Shown: positions 50,801 to 60,787, numbered from the stretch's first letter. The stretch is DNA of 64,000 nt from GWA2-66-18 sp964537395 (GCA_964537395.1 CAZIBN010000009.1:3850-67849), one strand, 5' to 3'. The notes: generated by a model not told the origin, from the sequence alone. Numbers and translations are program-made.

Positions 50801-51895
50801 ATGCTGAAATTCTGCCTCAAGCGCCTCGCCTTCCTGCCACTCGTCATGTTCGGCGTGACCTTCCTGCTGTTCTTCTGCCTGCAGTTCCTGTCGGCCGAGA
50901 TGCGCGCCTCGCTGTACATCAAGGATCCAAGACAGCTCTCCCAGCTTGAGGCGGTGATCGAGAAATATCACCTGAGGGCCCCGCTGCTGGTCCCGTTCAA
51001 GTTCGTCGGGCACCTCCGGCCGACGCCCAGCGTCCGCGTGGTCTGGGTCGGGCACACGCAGTACTGGACCTGGCTCAACCAGGTGCTGCACGGAGACCTC
51101 GGCTACTCGGAGACGGCGAAGATGCCCGTCACCGAGGCCATCAAGGCGTTCTTCCCGGCGACGTTCGAGCTGACCTTGCTCTCGTTCATCCCGATCCTGG
51201 TCATCGGGGTGTTCTTCGGCGTGCTGTCGGCCGTCTACCGGGACCGCTTCATCGACCATGCCACGCGCTTCGTCGCGATCACCGGCTACTCCCTGCCGAG
51301 CTTCGTCCTGGGCCTCGTGCTCCTGATGGTGTTCTATGGGCGTCTGCACTGGTTCCCGCCGGGACGCTACACGCTCGAGACGGACATGCTCGTGCACTCC
51401 GAGGCGTTCAAGCACTACACGGGCCTGCTCACGTTCGACTGCCTTCTCAACGGCGAGTGGGGCGCGTACGTGGACGCGGTCAAGCACATGGTCCTGCCGG
51501 CCATCACCCTCATCTACATCTCGGTCGCGCTCCTCCTGCGCATAACGCGCTCATCCATGCTGGAAGAGCTATCTAAAGATTACGTGCGCACCGCGCGCGC
51601 CAAGGGGCTGCCGGAGAGCGTCGTCATCCGCAAGCACGCGCTCGCCAACGCTCTGATCCCCGTCGTGACGCTTTCGAGCCTGTTATTCATCGGTTTGCTC
51701 GGCGGCGTCGTCATCACGGAGACGGTCTTCGATTTCCCGGGCATCGGCCGCTGGGGCGTGCAGGCCGCGCAGCAGCTCGACATCCCCGGCGTGCTGGGAT
51801 CGACGTTGCTCACCGCGTTTCTCTTCGTGATGGCCAATCTTGTCTCTGACCTCTTATACGCGGTCGTCGATCCCCGCATACGGGTGGGCGACTGA
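50801..51895 (+). CDS. oppB: peptide ABC transporter permease OppB/DppB
   Basis: 364 residues, six helices. MLKFCLKRLAFLPLVMFGVT is the typical first span; the region DLGYSETAKMPVTEAIKAFF precedes the permease core FPATFELTLLSFIPILVIGV; EAA-type loop DYVRTARAKGLPESVVIRKH; end VVDPRIRVGD. The ATG at 50801 lies 5 nt after the binding-protein stop. An insert of about 60 residues between helices 3 and 4 (RYTLETDMLVHSEAFKHYTG) is longer than in E. coli. Confidence 0.94.
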   Translation: MLKFCLKRLAFLPLVMFGVTFLLFFCLQFLSAEMRASLYIKDPRQLSQLEAVIEKYHLRAPLLVPFKFVGHLRPTPSVRVVWVGHTQYWTWLNQVLHGDLGYSETAKMPVTEAIKAFFPATFELTLLSFIPILVIGVFFGVLSAVYRDRFIDHATRFVAITGYSLPSFVLGLVLLMVFYGRLHWFPPGRYTLETDMLVHSEAFKHYTGLLTFDCLLNGEWGAYVDAVKHMVLPAITLIYISVALLLRITRSSMLEELSKDYVRTARAKGLPESVVIRKHALANALIPVVTLSSLLFIGLLGGVVITETVFDFPGIGRWGVQAAQQLDIPGVLGSTLLTAFLFVMANLVSDLLYAVVDPRIRVGD

Positions 51896-51896
51896 G

Positions 51897-52778
51897 ATGG
51901 AGAAAGTAAAATCAATTTGGAAAACGCTCAAGCGCCGGCCGATGTCTTTGCTCGGCTTCGCCCTGATCGGATTCTTCTTCTCGGTCGCGGTGCTGGCTCC
52001 GGTCCTGGCCCCGCCCGAGGCAGGATCGCGCGACTCGTATATCATCCCTCAGACCGGCTACAGCCCTGACCCGGTGCGCCCGTCGAAGGAGCACTGGTTC
52101 GGCACGACGGAGCAGCAGTACGACCTGTACTACGGCATGGTCTGGGGCTCGCGCACCGCGTTCTCTGTCGCGCTCAAGGTCGTCGGCTTCTCGGTGCTCA
52201 TCGGCATCCTCCTCGGAGGCGCGGCGGGCTTTCATGGAGGCTGGATCGACGAAGGCCTGATGCGCTTCACCGACATCGTGCTCGCCTTCCCCGACCTCGT
52301 GCTCGCCGTCGTCATCGTCGCGATCATGGGGCCGAGCCTCGACAACGTCATGTATTCCGTCATGGCCGTCTCATGGCCGTCCTATGCCCGATTATTAAGG
52401 GGCGAGGTGATGTCCGTTAAAGAGCGGGATTTCGTCGCGGCGGCGCGCGCGCTCGGCGCGTCCGACGCGCGCATCCTGTTCCGCCACATCATCCCGAACT
52501 CCATCTACCCCGTCCTGGTCGTCGCGTCCCTGTCCATGGGGCGCATCGTGCTCACGGCGGCGGCCCTGTCCTTCCTCGGACTGGGCGCGCCGGTCGGCTA
52601 CGCGGACTGGGGCCAGCTGATTTCCCTCTCGAGGAATTGGATACTCGGATCGGCGGGGAGCCCCTTCGAATACTGGCACACGGTGTTCATCCCCGGCGTC
52701 ACGATCTTCATGTTCGTCCTCGGCTGGAACCTGCTGGGCGACGCCGTTCGCGACATCCTGGACCCTCGCCAAAAATAA
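51897..52778 (+). CDS. oppC: peptide ABC transporter permease OppC/DppC
   Basis: 293 residues. MEKVKSIWKTLKRRPMSLLG with the first span, HWFGTTEQQYDLYYGMVWGS (the D..GRD-type loop region), LLGGAAGFHGGWIDEGLMRF, EAA loop RDFVAAARALGASDARILFR, HIIPNSIYPVLVVASLSMGR and the end LLGDAVRDILDPR. The ATG is 1 nt after the oppB stop. Completes the transporter with OppB, D and F. Confidence 0.94.
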   Translation: MEKVKSIWKTLKRRPMSLLGFALIGFFFSVAVLAPVLAPPEAGSRDSYIIPQTGYSPDPVRPSKEHWFGTTEQQYDLYYGMVWGSRTAFSVALKVVGFSVLIGILLGGAAGFHGGWIDEGLMRFTDIVLAFPDLVLAVVIVAIMGPSLDNVMYSVMAVSWPSYARLLRGEVMSVKERDFVAAARALGASDARILFRHIIPNSIYPVLVVASLSMGRIVLTAAALSFLGLGAPVGYADWGQLISLSRNWILGSAGSPFEYWHTVFIPGVTIFMFVLGWNLLGDAVRDILDPRQK

Positions 52779-52783
52779 CCTCC

Positions 52784-54358
52784 ATGTCCACACTCAACGC
52801 GCTTCTCGATCGGTCGGCTCAGGAAGGGGGGGGCAAAACCGCTCTCGTGTTCGGCGAGCGTGAGATCTCCTTTCTTGGCTTACGCCAAGAAATCCTAGAA
52901 GTCGCAGAAGGCCTGCGCCGCGCCGGCATCGTCAAGGGCGACCGCGTCGCGATCGTCCACCGCAACGCGCCCGAATTCATCGTCGCCTATTTCGCCATCA
53001 ACCGCCTCGGCGCCATCGCCGTGCCCATCAACTTCATGGTGCAGAAGGCCGACGAGCTCGCGTACATGCTCGGCGACTGCGGCGCGAAGGGCGTCTTCAC
53101 GCAATCCGATTTCCTGCCCGGCCTCACCGCAGCGGCGGAGAAATGCGTGGCGCTTGAGAAGCTCTGGGTGACGGACCTCCTGGCGCCCCCGACCGCCTTA
53201 ATCAGACCATTGAACGAGCTGCGGTCGCCGGTCTTCTCCGAGCCCACGCACGACGCGGCGCTCGAAAGCGACGTCGCCGCGATCCTCTACACCTCGGGCA
53301 CGACCGGATTTCCCAAGGGCGTGATGCTCACACACCGCAACCTCGTGACCAACTGCGATTCAGCGTTGCGACGCATGAAGCTCAACCGCTCCGACGTGAC
53401 GCTGTGCATCCTGCCGATGTTCCACAGCTTCGCCTGGACCGGGATCGTCCTCGTGTCTCTGCGCCTGACTTTGACCAGCGTCGTCTTCGCCGCGATCGCG
53501 CCGGCCAAGCCCTGGCTCAAGGCGATGGGACGCCGCGGCGTGAGCCTGTTCGCGGGCGTCCCGCAGGTGTACGCCGCGCTCTCGCGCGAGGCTAAGGACT
53601 GGAAGGTGCGCGCGTACCTGCGCTTCTGGGCGTTCCGCCGGGTCAAGATTCCCGTCTCCGGAGCCGCGCCTCTCTCTGCCGTCGTCGCCGAGTCGTTCCG
53701 CGACGCCGTCGGCGTCGAGATCGTCGAAGGTTGGGGCCTCACCGAGACGAGCCCCGTAGCCACCATCAGCGCGCCCGGAGCCGTCCGGCCCGGCATGGTG
53801 GGCCCCGCCATCGACGGCGTGCGGCTGAAGATCATCGACGATAGCGAGAATGTGGTCGCGCAGGGCACCGAAGGCGAGATCTGCGTCCAGGGCGACTGCG
53901 TGATGAAAGGCTATTGGAACCGGCCCGAGGACACGCGCGCGACCTTCACCGCCGACGGCTGGCTCAAGACCGGCGACATCGGCGTCATGGACGCCGACGG
54001 CTACCTCTCGATCCGCGACCGCAAGAAGGACATGATCATCGTGAAGGGCCTCAAGGTTTTTCCCGCGCAGGTCGAGGCCGTCATCGCCGAGAACCCTGCC
54101 GTCGAGGAGAGTGCGATCATCGGCATTCCCGACGATGTCGGCGACGAGACCATCAAGGCGTTCGTCGTCCTCAAGAAGGGCAGCACGGCCGACAAGGCCG
54201 CCTTGCTCCAGTTCTTCAAGGAGCGCCTTGACGGATACAAGCGCCCCCGCGACGTCGAGATCGTGGACGCCCTGCCGAAGAACGCGCTTCAGAAGGTCCT
54301 CAAGCGCGAGCTGCGCGACCGCGAGCTGAAAAAGCGCGCGCCCGCCGCGAAAGCCTGA
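52784..54358 (+). CDS. fadD: AMP-dependent acyl-CoA synthetase (long-chain fatty acid CoA ligase type)
   Basis: 524 residues from the ATG at 52784; the frame upstream is antisense-like overlap with oppC. ATP/AMP motif ILYTSGTTGFPKGVMLTHRN; core EIVEGWGLTETSPVATIS; GEICVQGDCVMKGYWNRPED; hinge and Lys region DGWLKTGDIGVMDADGYLSI, RDRKKDMIIVKGLKVFPAQV; C-terminal catalytic Lys in NALQKVLKREL. It activates a carboxylic acid as acyl-CoA. The stop overlaps the next start by 1 nt. Confidence 0.9.
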   Translation: MSTLNALLDRSAQEGGGKTALVFGEREISFLGLRQEILEVAEGLRRAGIVKGDRVAIVHRNAPEFIVAYFAINRLGAIAVPINFMVQKADELAYMLGDCGAKGVFTQSDFLPGLTAAAEKCVALEKLWVTDLLAPPTALIRPLNELRSPVFSEPTHDAALESDVAAILYTSGTTGFPKGVMLTHRNLVTNCDSALRRMKLNRSDVTLCILPMFHSFAWTGIVLVSLRLTLTSVVFAAIAPAKPWLKAMGRRGVSLFAGVPQVYAALSREAKDWKVRAYLRFWAFRRVKIPVSGAAPLSAVVAESFRDAVGVEIVEGWGLTETSPVATISAPGAVRPGMVGPAIDGVRLKIIDDSENVVAQGTEGEICVQGDCVMKGYWNRPEDTRATFTADGWLKTGDIGVMDADGYLSIRDRKKDMIIVKGLKVFPAQVEAVIAENPAVEESAIIGIPDDVGDETIKAFVVLKKGSTADKAALLQFFKERLDGYKRPRDVEIVDALPKNALQKVLKRELRDRELKKRAPAAKA

Positions 54359-55869
54359 TGGCCGCCCAGCGCGTACGCCTGGGCGCCGAACCGCGAGCGC
54401 TGCTCGCGAAGGTCTTCGCCGCCGCGAAGCAGCCGGTGTGGCTCGTGGGCGGCTCGATCCGGGACGCGGCCCTCGGCCGTCCTTTCGGCGATCTCGACCT
54501 CGCCTGCGCCGACGCGCGCGCGCTGGCGGCCCAGCTCGCGCGCGCGTTCAAGGGCACGCTCGTCACGCTCGACGAGGAGAACGCCGTTTACCGCCTCGTG
54601 CTGATGCCCGCGCGCGGCAAGACCATCAGGCAGATCGACATCGCCGGGCTCCAGGGCAAGTCGATCGAGTCGGACCTCGCCCGCCGAGACTTCACTGTGA
54701 ATGCCGCCGCGCTCGAGCTGGCCAAAGAGCTCCCCCCGTCCCTCCCCGAATCGGCGTTCCTTGATCCAAGGGGCGGGCTCAAGGATCTCGCGGCCGGGCT
54801 CGTGCGCGCCGAGATCGAGGAGAACCTGAGCGACGACCCGCTGCGCCTGCTGCGCGCCTTCCGCATCGCCGCCCAGCACGACCTGACGATCGAAGGCAAG
54901 ACCCTCAAGGCGATCAAGCGGCTGCGCCCGCTCATCGCAAAGCCCTCGCCCGAGCGCGTCACCGCCGAGCTGCTCCTGCTCCTCGCCGTGCCCGGAGCCT
55001 CCTCCTGGCTCGCCCTGATGGACGAGTGCGGCCTGCTGACGGCCATCTTCCCCGAGCTCGAGCCCTCGCGCCGCTGCGCCGAGGATTATTACGGGCCGGG
55101 CGGCGTGATGAAGCACACGCTCGACGTCTGCGCCCGCGTTGACTTCCTGCTCACGAACCTGCGCGGGATCTACCCGGCGATCGCCGGCGACCTCGAGAAG
55201 CACTTCGCCGAGCGCGGCGGCGCTCCGTTCCGCGCGCTGCTGCTCCTGGCCGCGCTGCTGCACGACGTCGCCAAGCCCGAGACCGCGAAGAAGATCGACG
55301 GCCGCCTGCGCTTCTTCGAGCACGACACGAAGGGCGCCTCGGCCACCGAGAAGATATTGAGGCGCCTGCGCCTCTCCCGCGAGCAGATCGACACCGCCTC
55401 CGCGATCGTGCGCCATCACCTGCGCCCGGGGCATCTGGCCTCCGGCGGCCCGCTGACCGAACGCGCCGTGTACCGCTTCTTCCGCGACCTCGGCCCGGAC
55501 GCCCCGGGACTCCTGATCGTTTGCTGGGGGGACCACTCGAGCTACATGCCCGAAGCGCGCCTTAAGCGCCTCCTTAAGACGGCGACCGCCGACTCCAAGC
55601 GCTCCGACCTCTCGCGCCTCAAGCCGGAGGACGCACGCAAGACCGTCCACCACCTCCAACTCGTCTCCACGCTTTTGCGCCGGTGGCGAGACCTCTCGCG
55701 AGCCCCGGCCCCCGAACGCCTGCTCGACGGCCGCGATGTCATGAAGGCGCTCAAGATCCCGCCCGGACCCCGCATCGGAGAGCTTCTCGAACGCGTGCGC
55801 GAAGCGCAGGCCGAGGGGGAGATCAAAGACCGCGAAGGGGCCCTGGCCCTGATCGCCCGCCTGAAATGA
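54358..55869 (+). CDS. CCA-adding enzyme / poly(A) polymerase family protein with HD domain
   Basis: 503 residues. Nucleotidyltransferase head: PVWLVGGSIRDAALGRPFGD, LDLACADA (the two catalytic Asp) and SDLARRDFTVNAAALEL; neck DDPLRLLRAFRIAAQ; HD domain RALLLLAALLHDVAKPETAK, then IVRHHLRPGHLASGG. It adds CCA to tRNA 3' ends or poly(A) tails; sequence alone does not separate the two here. TGATG overlap with the acyl-CoA ligase gene. Confidence 0.88.
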   Translation: MAAQRVRLGAEPRALLAKVFAAAKQPVWLVGGSIRDAALGRPFGDLDLACADARALAAQLARAFKGTLVTLDEENAVYRLVLMPARGKTIRQIDIAGLQGKSIESDLARRDFTVNAAALELAKELPPSLPESAFLDPRGGLKDLAAGLVRAEIEENLSDDPLRLLRAFRIAAQHDLTIEGKTLKAIKRLRPLIAKPSPERVTAELLLLLAVPGASSWLALMDECGLLTAIFPELEPSRRCAEDYYGPGGVMKHTLDVCARVDFLLTNLRGIYPAIAGDLEKHFAERGGAPFRALLLLAALLHDVAKPETAKKIDGRLRFFEHDTKGASATEKILRRLRLSREQIDTASAIVRHHLRPGHLASGGPLTERAVYRFFRDLGPDAPGLLIVCWGDHSSYMPEARLKRLLKTATADSKRSDLSRLKPEDARKTVHHLQLVSTLLRRWRDLSRAPAPERLLDGRDVMKALKIPPGPRIGELLERVREAQAEGEIKDREGALALIARLK

Positions 55870-55906
55870 TTGCGTAACAGCCGGAAGCTAGCCTCTCCTA
55901 TATAGG

Positions 55907-58900
55907 ATGACGACCTCGCGCACCGCCCGGTTTTCCGTCCTCGGCGCCGCCCTCGCGGCGGCCGTCTCTTTTGCGCCGGCGCCCGCCTTCGCTTCTCCTC
56001 CGAGCATAACGCCGAAGGTCCTCCAGTGCGACGGAAGCTTCGCGGCGGGCTCGAACACGGCCCACCCGACCCCGACGGTCCTCGCCGAGCTGCAGAGCAC
56101 CTCGCCCGGACTCAAGGTCGGCCAGCGCCGCCTCAGCGTCCTGCCCGCGAGCACGCTCGCTCTGTGGCGGTTCGACGCGAACTTCGCGGTCACGCGTTCG
56201 GCCTGCTTCACCGCAGGATGCAGCGGGGGCGACTCGTGCCAGACCTGGACCTGGAACTACAACGACCCGAACGGCTCGGCATCGGTGAAAACCGGAGAGT
56301 GCACCTACCGGGACACCAGCGGGGTCATCTGCGCGAACACGATGGCGCTCTATACCGCCGCCCAGCCGATCCAGCCCATGGGCATCGCCTGCCCGGCAAG
56401 CACGACCACCCTTCCTTCCGCCAGCGGCAACGTCGCCATCACGCCGCTCGGGCCGCTGCCGACTCCCGGTGGCGGCGGCCTGGCCACCAGCGGCCTGTCC
56501 GCCGAAGCGCTTCAGCTCAACGGCTCCACCCAGTACGGAACGTCTCCCAATTCCACCTCCTGGAATCTGCCCGCGAGCTACACGCTCTCGGCGTGGGTCA
56601 ACGCCTCGGCCATCAACGGCCGCATCGTCTCGCAGCAGGGCGCCACCGGCTACTGGGGCATCGGCATCGGAGGGACCGGCGGCCTGCGCCATTTCGATTC
56701 CCGCGAGACCGCGGGCAATACCGACGTCACGAAGGGCGCCAGCCTCGTCGGCGGCTGGCACCTCGTCCACCTGGTCCGCCGCAACGCCAGCATCCGGAGC
56801 TTCTACGTCGACGGAGTCCTCATCGGCACCTCTCTCGCCTCCAGCACCAATTCCTTTTCGGGCCACCCGAACACCGCCACCCTCGAGATCGGCCGCTACT
56901 CCGGCGCCACCGAATACTTCAACGGCAGGATCGACGACGTCCGCATCCTGAACACCACGCTCACGGACGAAGACGTCATGCTCGAGTGGACGACGCAGTT
57001 TCACAACTTCTCCTCGAACAGCGGCGTCAGCTTCAGCACCGTGGCGGGATCCTACTCCGGCTCCCCAGCCAACGGCACCACGGGCGTCGTGACCTACATC
57101 CCGCCCGAGCCCTACTCGGCGGCGGCGCGCTGGGGGTTCACCGCGCAGAACATCGACGGCGAAAGCGCCTTCGCCACCTCCTACGGCGTCACGATCGACA
57201 ACTCGCCGCCGCTCGCGCCGGGCCTGACCGCGGTCGCGACCTCTCCCAACGACATCACCTGGAGCTGGGGGGCTCCGCCTCGCGTCTGCCTGCCTCCGGG
57301 CTCGGCGAGCGTCATCTATCAGCTCGTCGACGCACCCAGCGGCTCAAACTTGATCCCGCCCGGCAACATGGCCTACCCGACCGCCACCATCGGAGAGAAC
57401 CTGCCCGGCGCCCCGAACCAGATCGTCGGCCGCAAGCTCCGCATCACCGACGTCTGGGGCTCCGGCCTCGGCACCGCGACGTCCATCTACACGCTGGCGA
57501 ACCCGCCACTGGCCGCCAGCGTCGTACCGACCCTCGTCTCGACGGGCAGCGCGCTGATCAGCTGGAACCAGAACGGCAACCCGGCCTACACGCGCTATCT
57601 GCTCAGCTATTCGCAGGATGCGACATTCGCGACCGGCGTCTCGACGCCGGCGACCCTCGCGAGCAACCTCACCGGCAGCTCGGTCCCGCTGTCCGGGCTC
57701 CTCATCGGCACGACCTACTTCGCCCGCGTCCAAGGGTTCAGCGGGCGCTCCACCGATTCATTCGGCGGGACCGCAACCGTGTTCGTCAGCACCTCGTTCA
57801 CGACCTTGCCGGCCGCGCCCGGCGTGGCCGGCGCGCCCTTCTCGAATACCGCGATCGATTGGACCTGGACCGCGGTCACAGGTGCCCGGTACTACAACCT
57901 CTATGACTCCGTCGGCGCGCTCTTATACACCGGAGGCCTGCGCACGTTCCGTCAATCGGGCCTCACGACCAACACTCAGTACACGACCCAGATCGAGGCC
58001 GTCTCCGGAAACGGCGCAGGCCAGCGAAGCCTGGGCGCCACCTTCACCTTGGCCAACGATCCGACCGCCACGGCCGTCAACGCCATCAATTCGAGCAGCA
58101 TCACCTACTCCTGGAACGGCGGCCTCAATCCGTCCTACACGTTCTATGAGGTGGCGGTCACCACGGACGCGACCTTCGGGATCATCGTCACGACCTTGAC
58201 CGTCAACGCGACGACCGCGACCGTCACCGGCCTCTTTCAGGGCACCTCCTACTACGCGCGCGTGCGCTCCATCAACGGCAGCCAGCTGCTCGGCAACTAC
58301 GTCGCCATCGCCACAGCGCACACCAAGTCCGATCCCGCGATCACGGTCATACCGGCCCCGCCCTCGGCCTATGTCCCGCCCAACGGCTCGGTCGGGCAAT
58401 GGCAATTCGACGAGAACACGGGGCTGCTCGCGGCGGACTCGGCCGGGTTCAGCAATACCGGCCTGCTGACCTGCGTCGCCTTCGGCTGCGTCTCCACGCC
58501 CACCTTCACCGCCGGCCCGTCCGGCCTCGGCAACGCTGTAGCCTTCACGGGCGTGGACAACGGCCTCGTGCGCGTCCCCGACGCGGCGCAATACAACTTC
58601 ACCGACAAGCTCACCGTCTCCGCCTGGGTGAAGCCCTCGAGCCTGGTCCAGCCCAACGGGGCGGGGATCGTCGTGCGCGGCAACGGCGGCGTCGAGAACT
58701 TCGCGCTCGAGGTCTCCGGCGGCCTCTGGCGCTTCGTGCCGAAGCCCGGGTTCGTCGCGCCTTCGACGAACACGATCGCGCTCGAAACCTGGGTCCATCT
58801 GATCGGCGTCTACGACTCCGCGGTCGGAACCGCCACGCTGTACGTCAACGGCCGGGCCGCCTCGACGGTCCTGGGCGTGCCCGCACGGACCGCCGCCGCC

Positions 58901-59800
58901 CATGATATCTCGATCGGCAACCGGCAGTCGGCCGCGGCCGGCTACGACCGTGGCTTCTTGGGAAGCATCGACGTCGTGCGCGTCCAGAACCGGGCCATGA
59001 ACGCCGTCGAGGCCCTCGCCGAATATCAGGGGAGCTTCGTTTCCACGGTGACACCGCCCTCACCGAACAACACCATCCTCATCGGCCTGGCGCCCAACAC
59101 GTTCAGCGCGCCCGCCACCCTCTTCGTTTCCGTGGACCCGCTCCTGCATCCGATCACGATCACGCCCGCCGTCCTCAACGCCGGGCTGACCGTCATCCCG
59201 ACCGGCTTCACGCTCGTGCCGAACAGCATCATCGAGGTCGTTCCGATCGTCGGAGGCTCGCCGTTCACCCAGACCCTCGGCTCCTCGGCGAGCATCTCGA
59301 TGCCTTACACCGACGCCAACGGCGACAACGTCATCGACGGCTCGAACCCTCCCCTGGCGGCCTCCGCGATCAAGGTGTACACGCTCAACACCACGGTCAA
59401 CCGTTGGGAACTCCTGACGACCTTCGTCGATCCCGCCACACGGCGCGTCACCGTCTTCACGCCGCACTTCTCCGTGTTCGCGATGTTCGCGCCTCTGACC
59501 ATCGGCACCTCGCTGTCGCAGGTGCGGGTCTACCCGATCCCCTGGAGGCCCGGGTCCCTGTCCCGCTTCGACGCCCCCGGCATCACCTTCGACCGCCTGC
59601 CAGTGTCCGGCTCCATCCGCATCCTGAACCTCGCCGGGGAACGCATACGCGACCTCTCCTACGACGGCGCCGCCTCCGGGGCGGTCACCTGGAACGGCCT
59701 GACCGACGGCGGCCTGCGCGCGGCCAGCGGCGTCTATTTCGCGCGCATCACCGCCGCCGACGGCACCACTTCGCTCGTGAAGTGCGCGATCGAAAGATGA
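55907..59800 (+). CDS. large surface protein: two LamG domains, FN3 repeats, C-terminal FlgD-like domain
   Basis: 1297 residues. Signal peptide 1-29 (PAPAFAS). Cys-rich N-terminal part to about 160; LamG-type jelly roll about 198-360 (LQLNGSTQYGTSPNSTSWNL; GRIDDVRILNTTLTDEDVML); FN3-like units about 435-480, 535-615, 638-705 and 718-792 (SITYSWNGGLNPSYTFYEVA); second LamG about 827-1040 (GQWQFDENTGLLAADSAGFS); beta-rich unit; FlgD-like/sorting-type domain about 1203-1297 (GSIRILNLAGERIRDLSYDG, then SGVYFARITA). Probably a sugar-binding or adhesive exoprotein exported by a type IX-like route. The TATATAGG before the ATG has no clear ribosome site. It overlaps the PorV-like gene by ATGA. Confidence 0.85.
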   Translation: MTTSRTARFSVLGAALAAAVSFAPAPAFASPPSITPKVLQCDGSFAAGSNTAHPTPTVLAELQSTSPGLKVGQRRLSVLPASTLALWRFDANFAVTRSACFTAGCSGGDSCQTWTWNYNDPNGSASVKTGECTYRDTSGVICANTMALYTAAQPIQPMGIACPASTTTLPSASGNVAITPLGPLPTPGGGGLATSGLSAEALQLNGSTQYGTSPNSTSWNLPASYTLSAWVNASAINGRIVSQQGATGYWGIGIGGTGGLRHFDSRETAGNTDVTKGASLVGGWHLVHLVRRNASIRSFYVDGVLIGTSLASSTNSFSGHPNTATLEIGRYSGATEYFNGRIDDVRILNTTLTDEDVMLEWTTQFHNFSSNSGVSFSTVAGSYSGSPANGTTGVVTYIPPEPYSAAARWGFTAQNIDGESAFATSYGVTIDNSPPLAPGLTAVATSPNDITWSWGAPPRVCLPPGSASVIYQLVDAPSGSNLIPPGNMAYPTATIGENLPGAPNQIVGRKLRITDVWGSGLGTATSIYTLANPPLAASVVPTLVSTGSALISWNQNGNPAYTRYLLSYSQDATFATGVSTPATLASNLTGSSVPLSGLLIGTTYFARVQGFSGRSTDSFGGTATVFVSTSFTTLPAAPGVAGAPFSNTAIDWTWTAVTGARYYNLYDSVGALLYTGGLRTFRQSGLTTNTQYTTQIEAVSGNGAGQRSLGATFTLANDPTATAVNAINSSSITYSWNGGLNPSYTFYEVAVTTDATFGIIVTTLTVNATTATVTGLFQGTSYYARVRSINGSQLLGNYVAIATAHTKSDPAITVIPAPPSAYVPPNGSVGQWQFDENTGLLAADSAGFSNTGLLTCVAFGCVSTPTFTAGPSGLGNAVAFTGVDNGLVRVPDAAQYNFTDKLTVSAWVKPSSLVQPNGAGIVVRGNGGVENFALEVSGGLWRFVPKPGFVAPSTNTIALETWVHLIGVYDSAVGTATLYVNGRAASTVLGVPARTAAAHDISIGNRQSAAAGYDRGFLGSIDVVRVQNRAMNAVEALAEYQGSFVSTVTPPSPNNTILIGLAPNTFSAPATLFVSVDPLLHPITITPAVLNAGLTVIPTGFTLVPNSIIEVVPIVGGSPFTQTLGSSASISMPYTDANGDNVIDGSNPPLAASAIKVYTLNTTVNRWELLTTFVDPATRRVTVFTPHFSVFAMFAPLTIGTSLSQVRVYPIPWRPGSLSRFDAPGITFDRLPVSGSIRILNLAGERIRDLSYDGAASGAVTWNGLTDGGLRAASGVYFARITAADGTTSLVKCAIER

Positions 59801-60783
59801 AGCACCTGGCATTCGCCGTATTGCTCGTTCTCGCGGCACTTCCGGCCGCGGCGGCGGGCTTCGGCTCGAGCCAGGGGGGGACCAGCGGCGGCACGTTCCT
59901 CAAGCTCGGCGCGGACGCGCGCGCCGCGGGCATGGGCGGAGCCGTGCGCGCGGCCGTTGACGACGCGACCGCGATCTACTGGAACCCCGCCGGCCTCGCG
60001 GGCCTGCGCTACCGCCACGCGACGATGACGCACGGCGCCGCCTATCAATCCACCTTTCAGGACTTCATCGCCTACGCCCAGCCCGTCGAATCTCCTTTCA
60101 CGAAGCAGTCCGGACGCGAGCGTGACCTGCGTCCCGACCAGCTGGGCACGATCGGCGTCGCCATCCTCTATCAGAACTCGGGAAGCATCGCCGAGATCGA
60201 CAACACCGCGGCGCCGACCGGCAACAGCCTCAGGCCGCAGGATTTCGCCGTCTTCATCGCCTGGGGTGCCACGGTCGCGCGCGGCCTCGACGTCGGCGCC
60301 GGCCTCAAATACGTGACCTCGAAGATCCAGAGCAGCGCCTCGACCGGCGCCATCGACCTCGGCGCCCGCTGGCGCACCTGGCTGCCCGGAGAGTTCCCTT
60401 ACGCCCTTTCGCTCAGCGCCCAGAACATCGGAGGCCAGCTCAAGTTCCACGCGGTCGGCGACCCGCTGCCCATGATCATCACGGTCGGCCAGGCCCTCAA
60501 GATCACCAAGAGCCTCGCCGTCACCCTCGACCTGAATGCCCCGCGCGATCGCTCGGCCTATCCGAGCTTCGGCCTCGAGTGGCGCGTCCCGATGAAGCAG
60601 GGCCTCTCCACCGCCCTGCGGACGGGCTACGATGGCCGCCTTAACGGCAGCGATTCCGGCGGAGTCACCGGCATTACCTTCGGCGCCGGCCTGGGGCTCC
60701 AGCGCTTCGGCTTCGACTACGGCTGGTCTCCCGCCGGCGGTCTCGGCTCCACCCACAAGCTGTCGCTCTCCTACCGGTTCTAA
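59797..60783 (+). CDS. PorV/PorQ-family outer-membrane protein
   Basis: 328 residues. Signal peptide 1-20; GGTSGGTFLKLGADARAAGM, GGAVRAAVDDATAIYWNPAG is the diagnostic N-terminal block; the barrel ends in STHKLSLSYRF with terminal Phe. PorV in type IX systems shuttles cargo with C-terminal signals to the surface attachment complex. Its ATGA overlap with the FlgD-like-tailed 1297-residue protein supports a cargo/chaperone pair. Paralogous to the gene at 31961-32938. Confidence 0.88.
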   Translation: MKHLAFAVLLVLAALPAAAAGFGSSQGGTSGGTFLKLGADARAAGMGGAVRAAVDDATAIYWNPAGLAGLRYRHATMTHGAAYQSTFQDFIAYAQPVESPFTKQSGRERDLRPDQLGTIGVAILYQNSGSIAEIDNTAAPTGNSLRPQDFAVFIAWGATVARGLDVGAGLKYVTSKIQSSASTGAIDLGARWRTWLPGEFPYALSLSAQNIGGQLKFHAVGDPLPMIITVGQALKITKSLAVTLDLNAPRDRSAYPSFGLEWRVPMKQGLSTALRTGYDGRLNGSDSGGVTGITFGAGLGLQRFGFDYGWSPAGGLGSTHKLSLSYRF

Positions 60784-60787
60784 CGTC

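Noticed and set aside
56026..57906. 626-codon plus-strand frame inside the LamG protein gene
   Set aside because: Out-of-frame shadow; Arg/His-rich translation with no domain, while the 1297-residue frame shows signal peptide, LamG and FN3 units.
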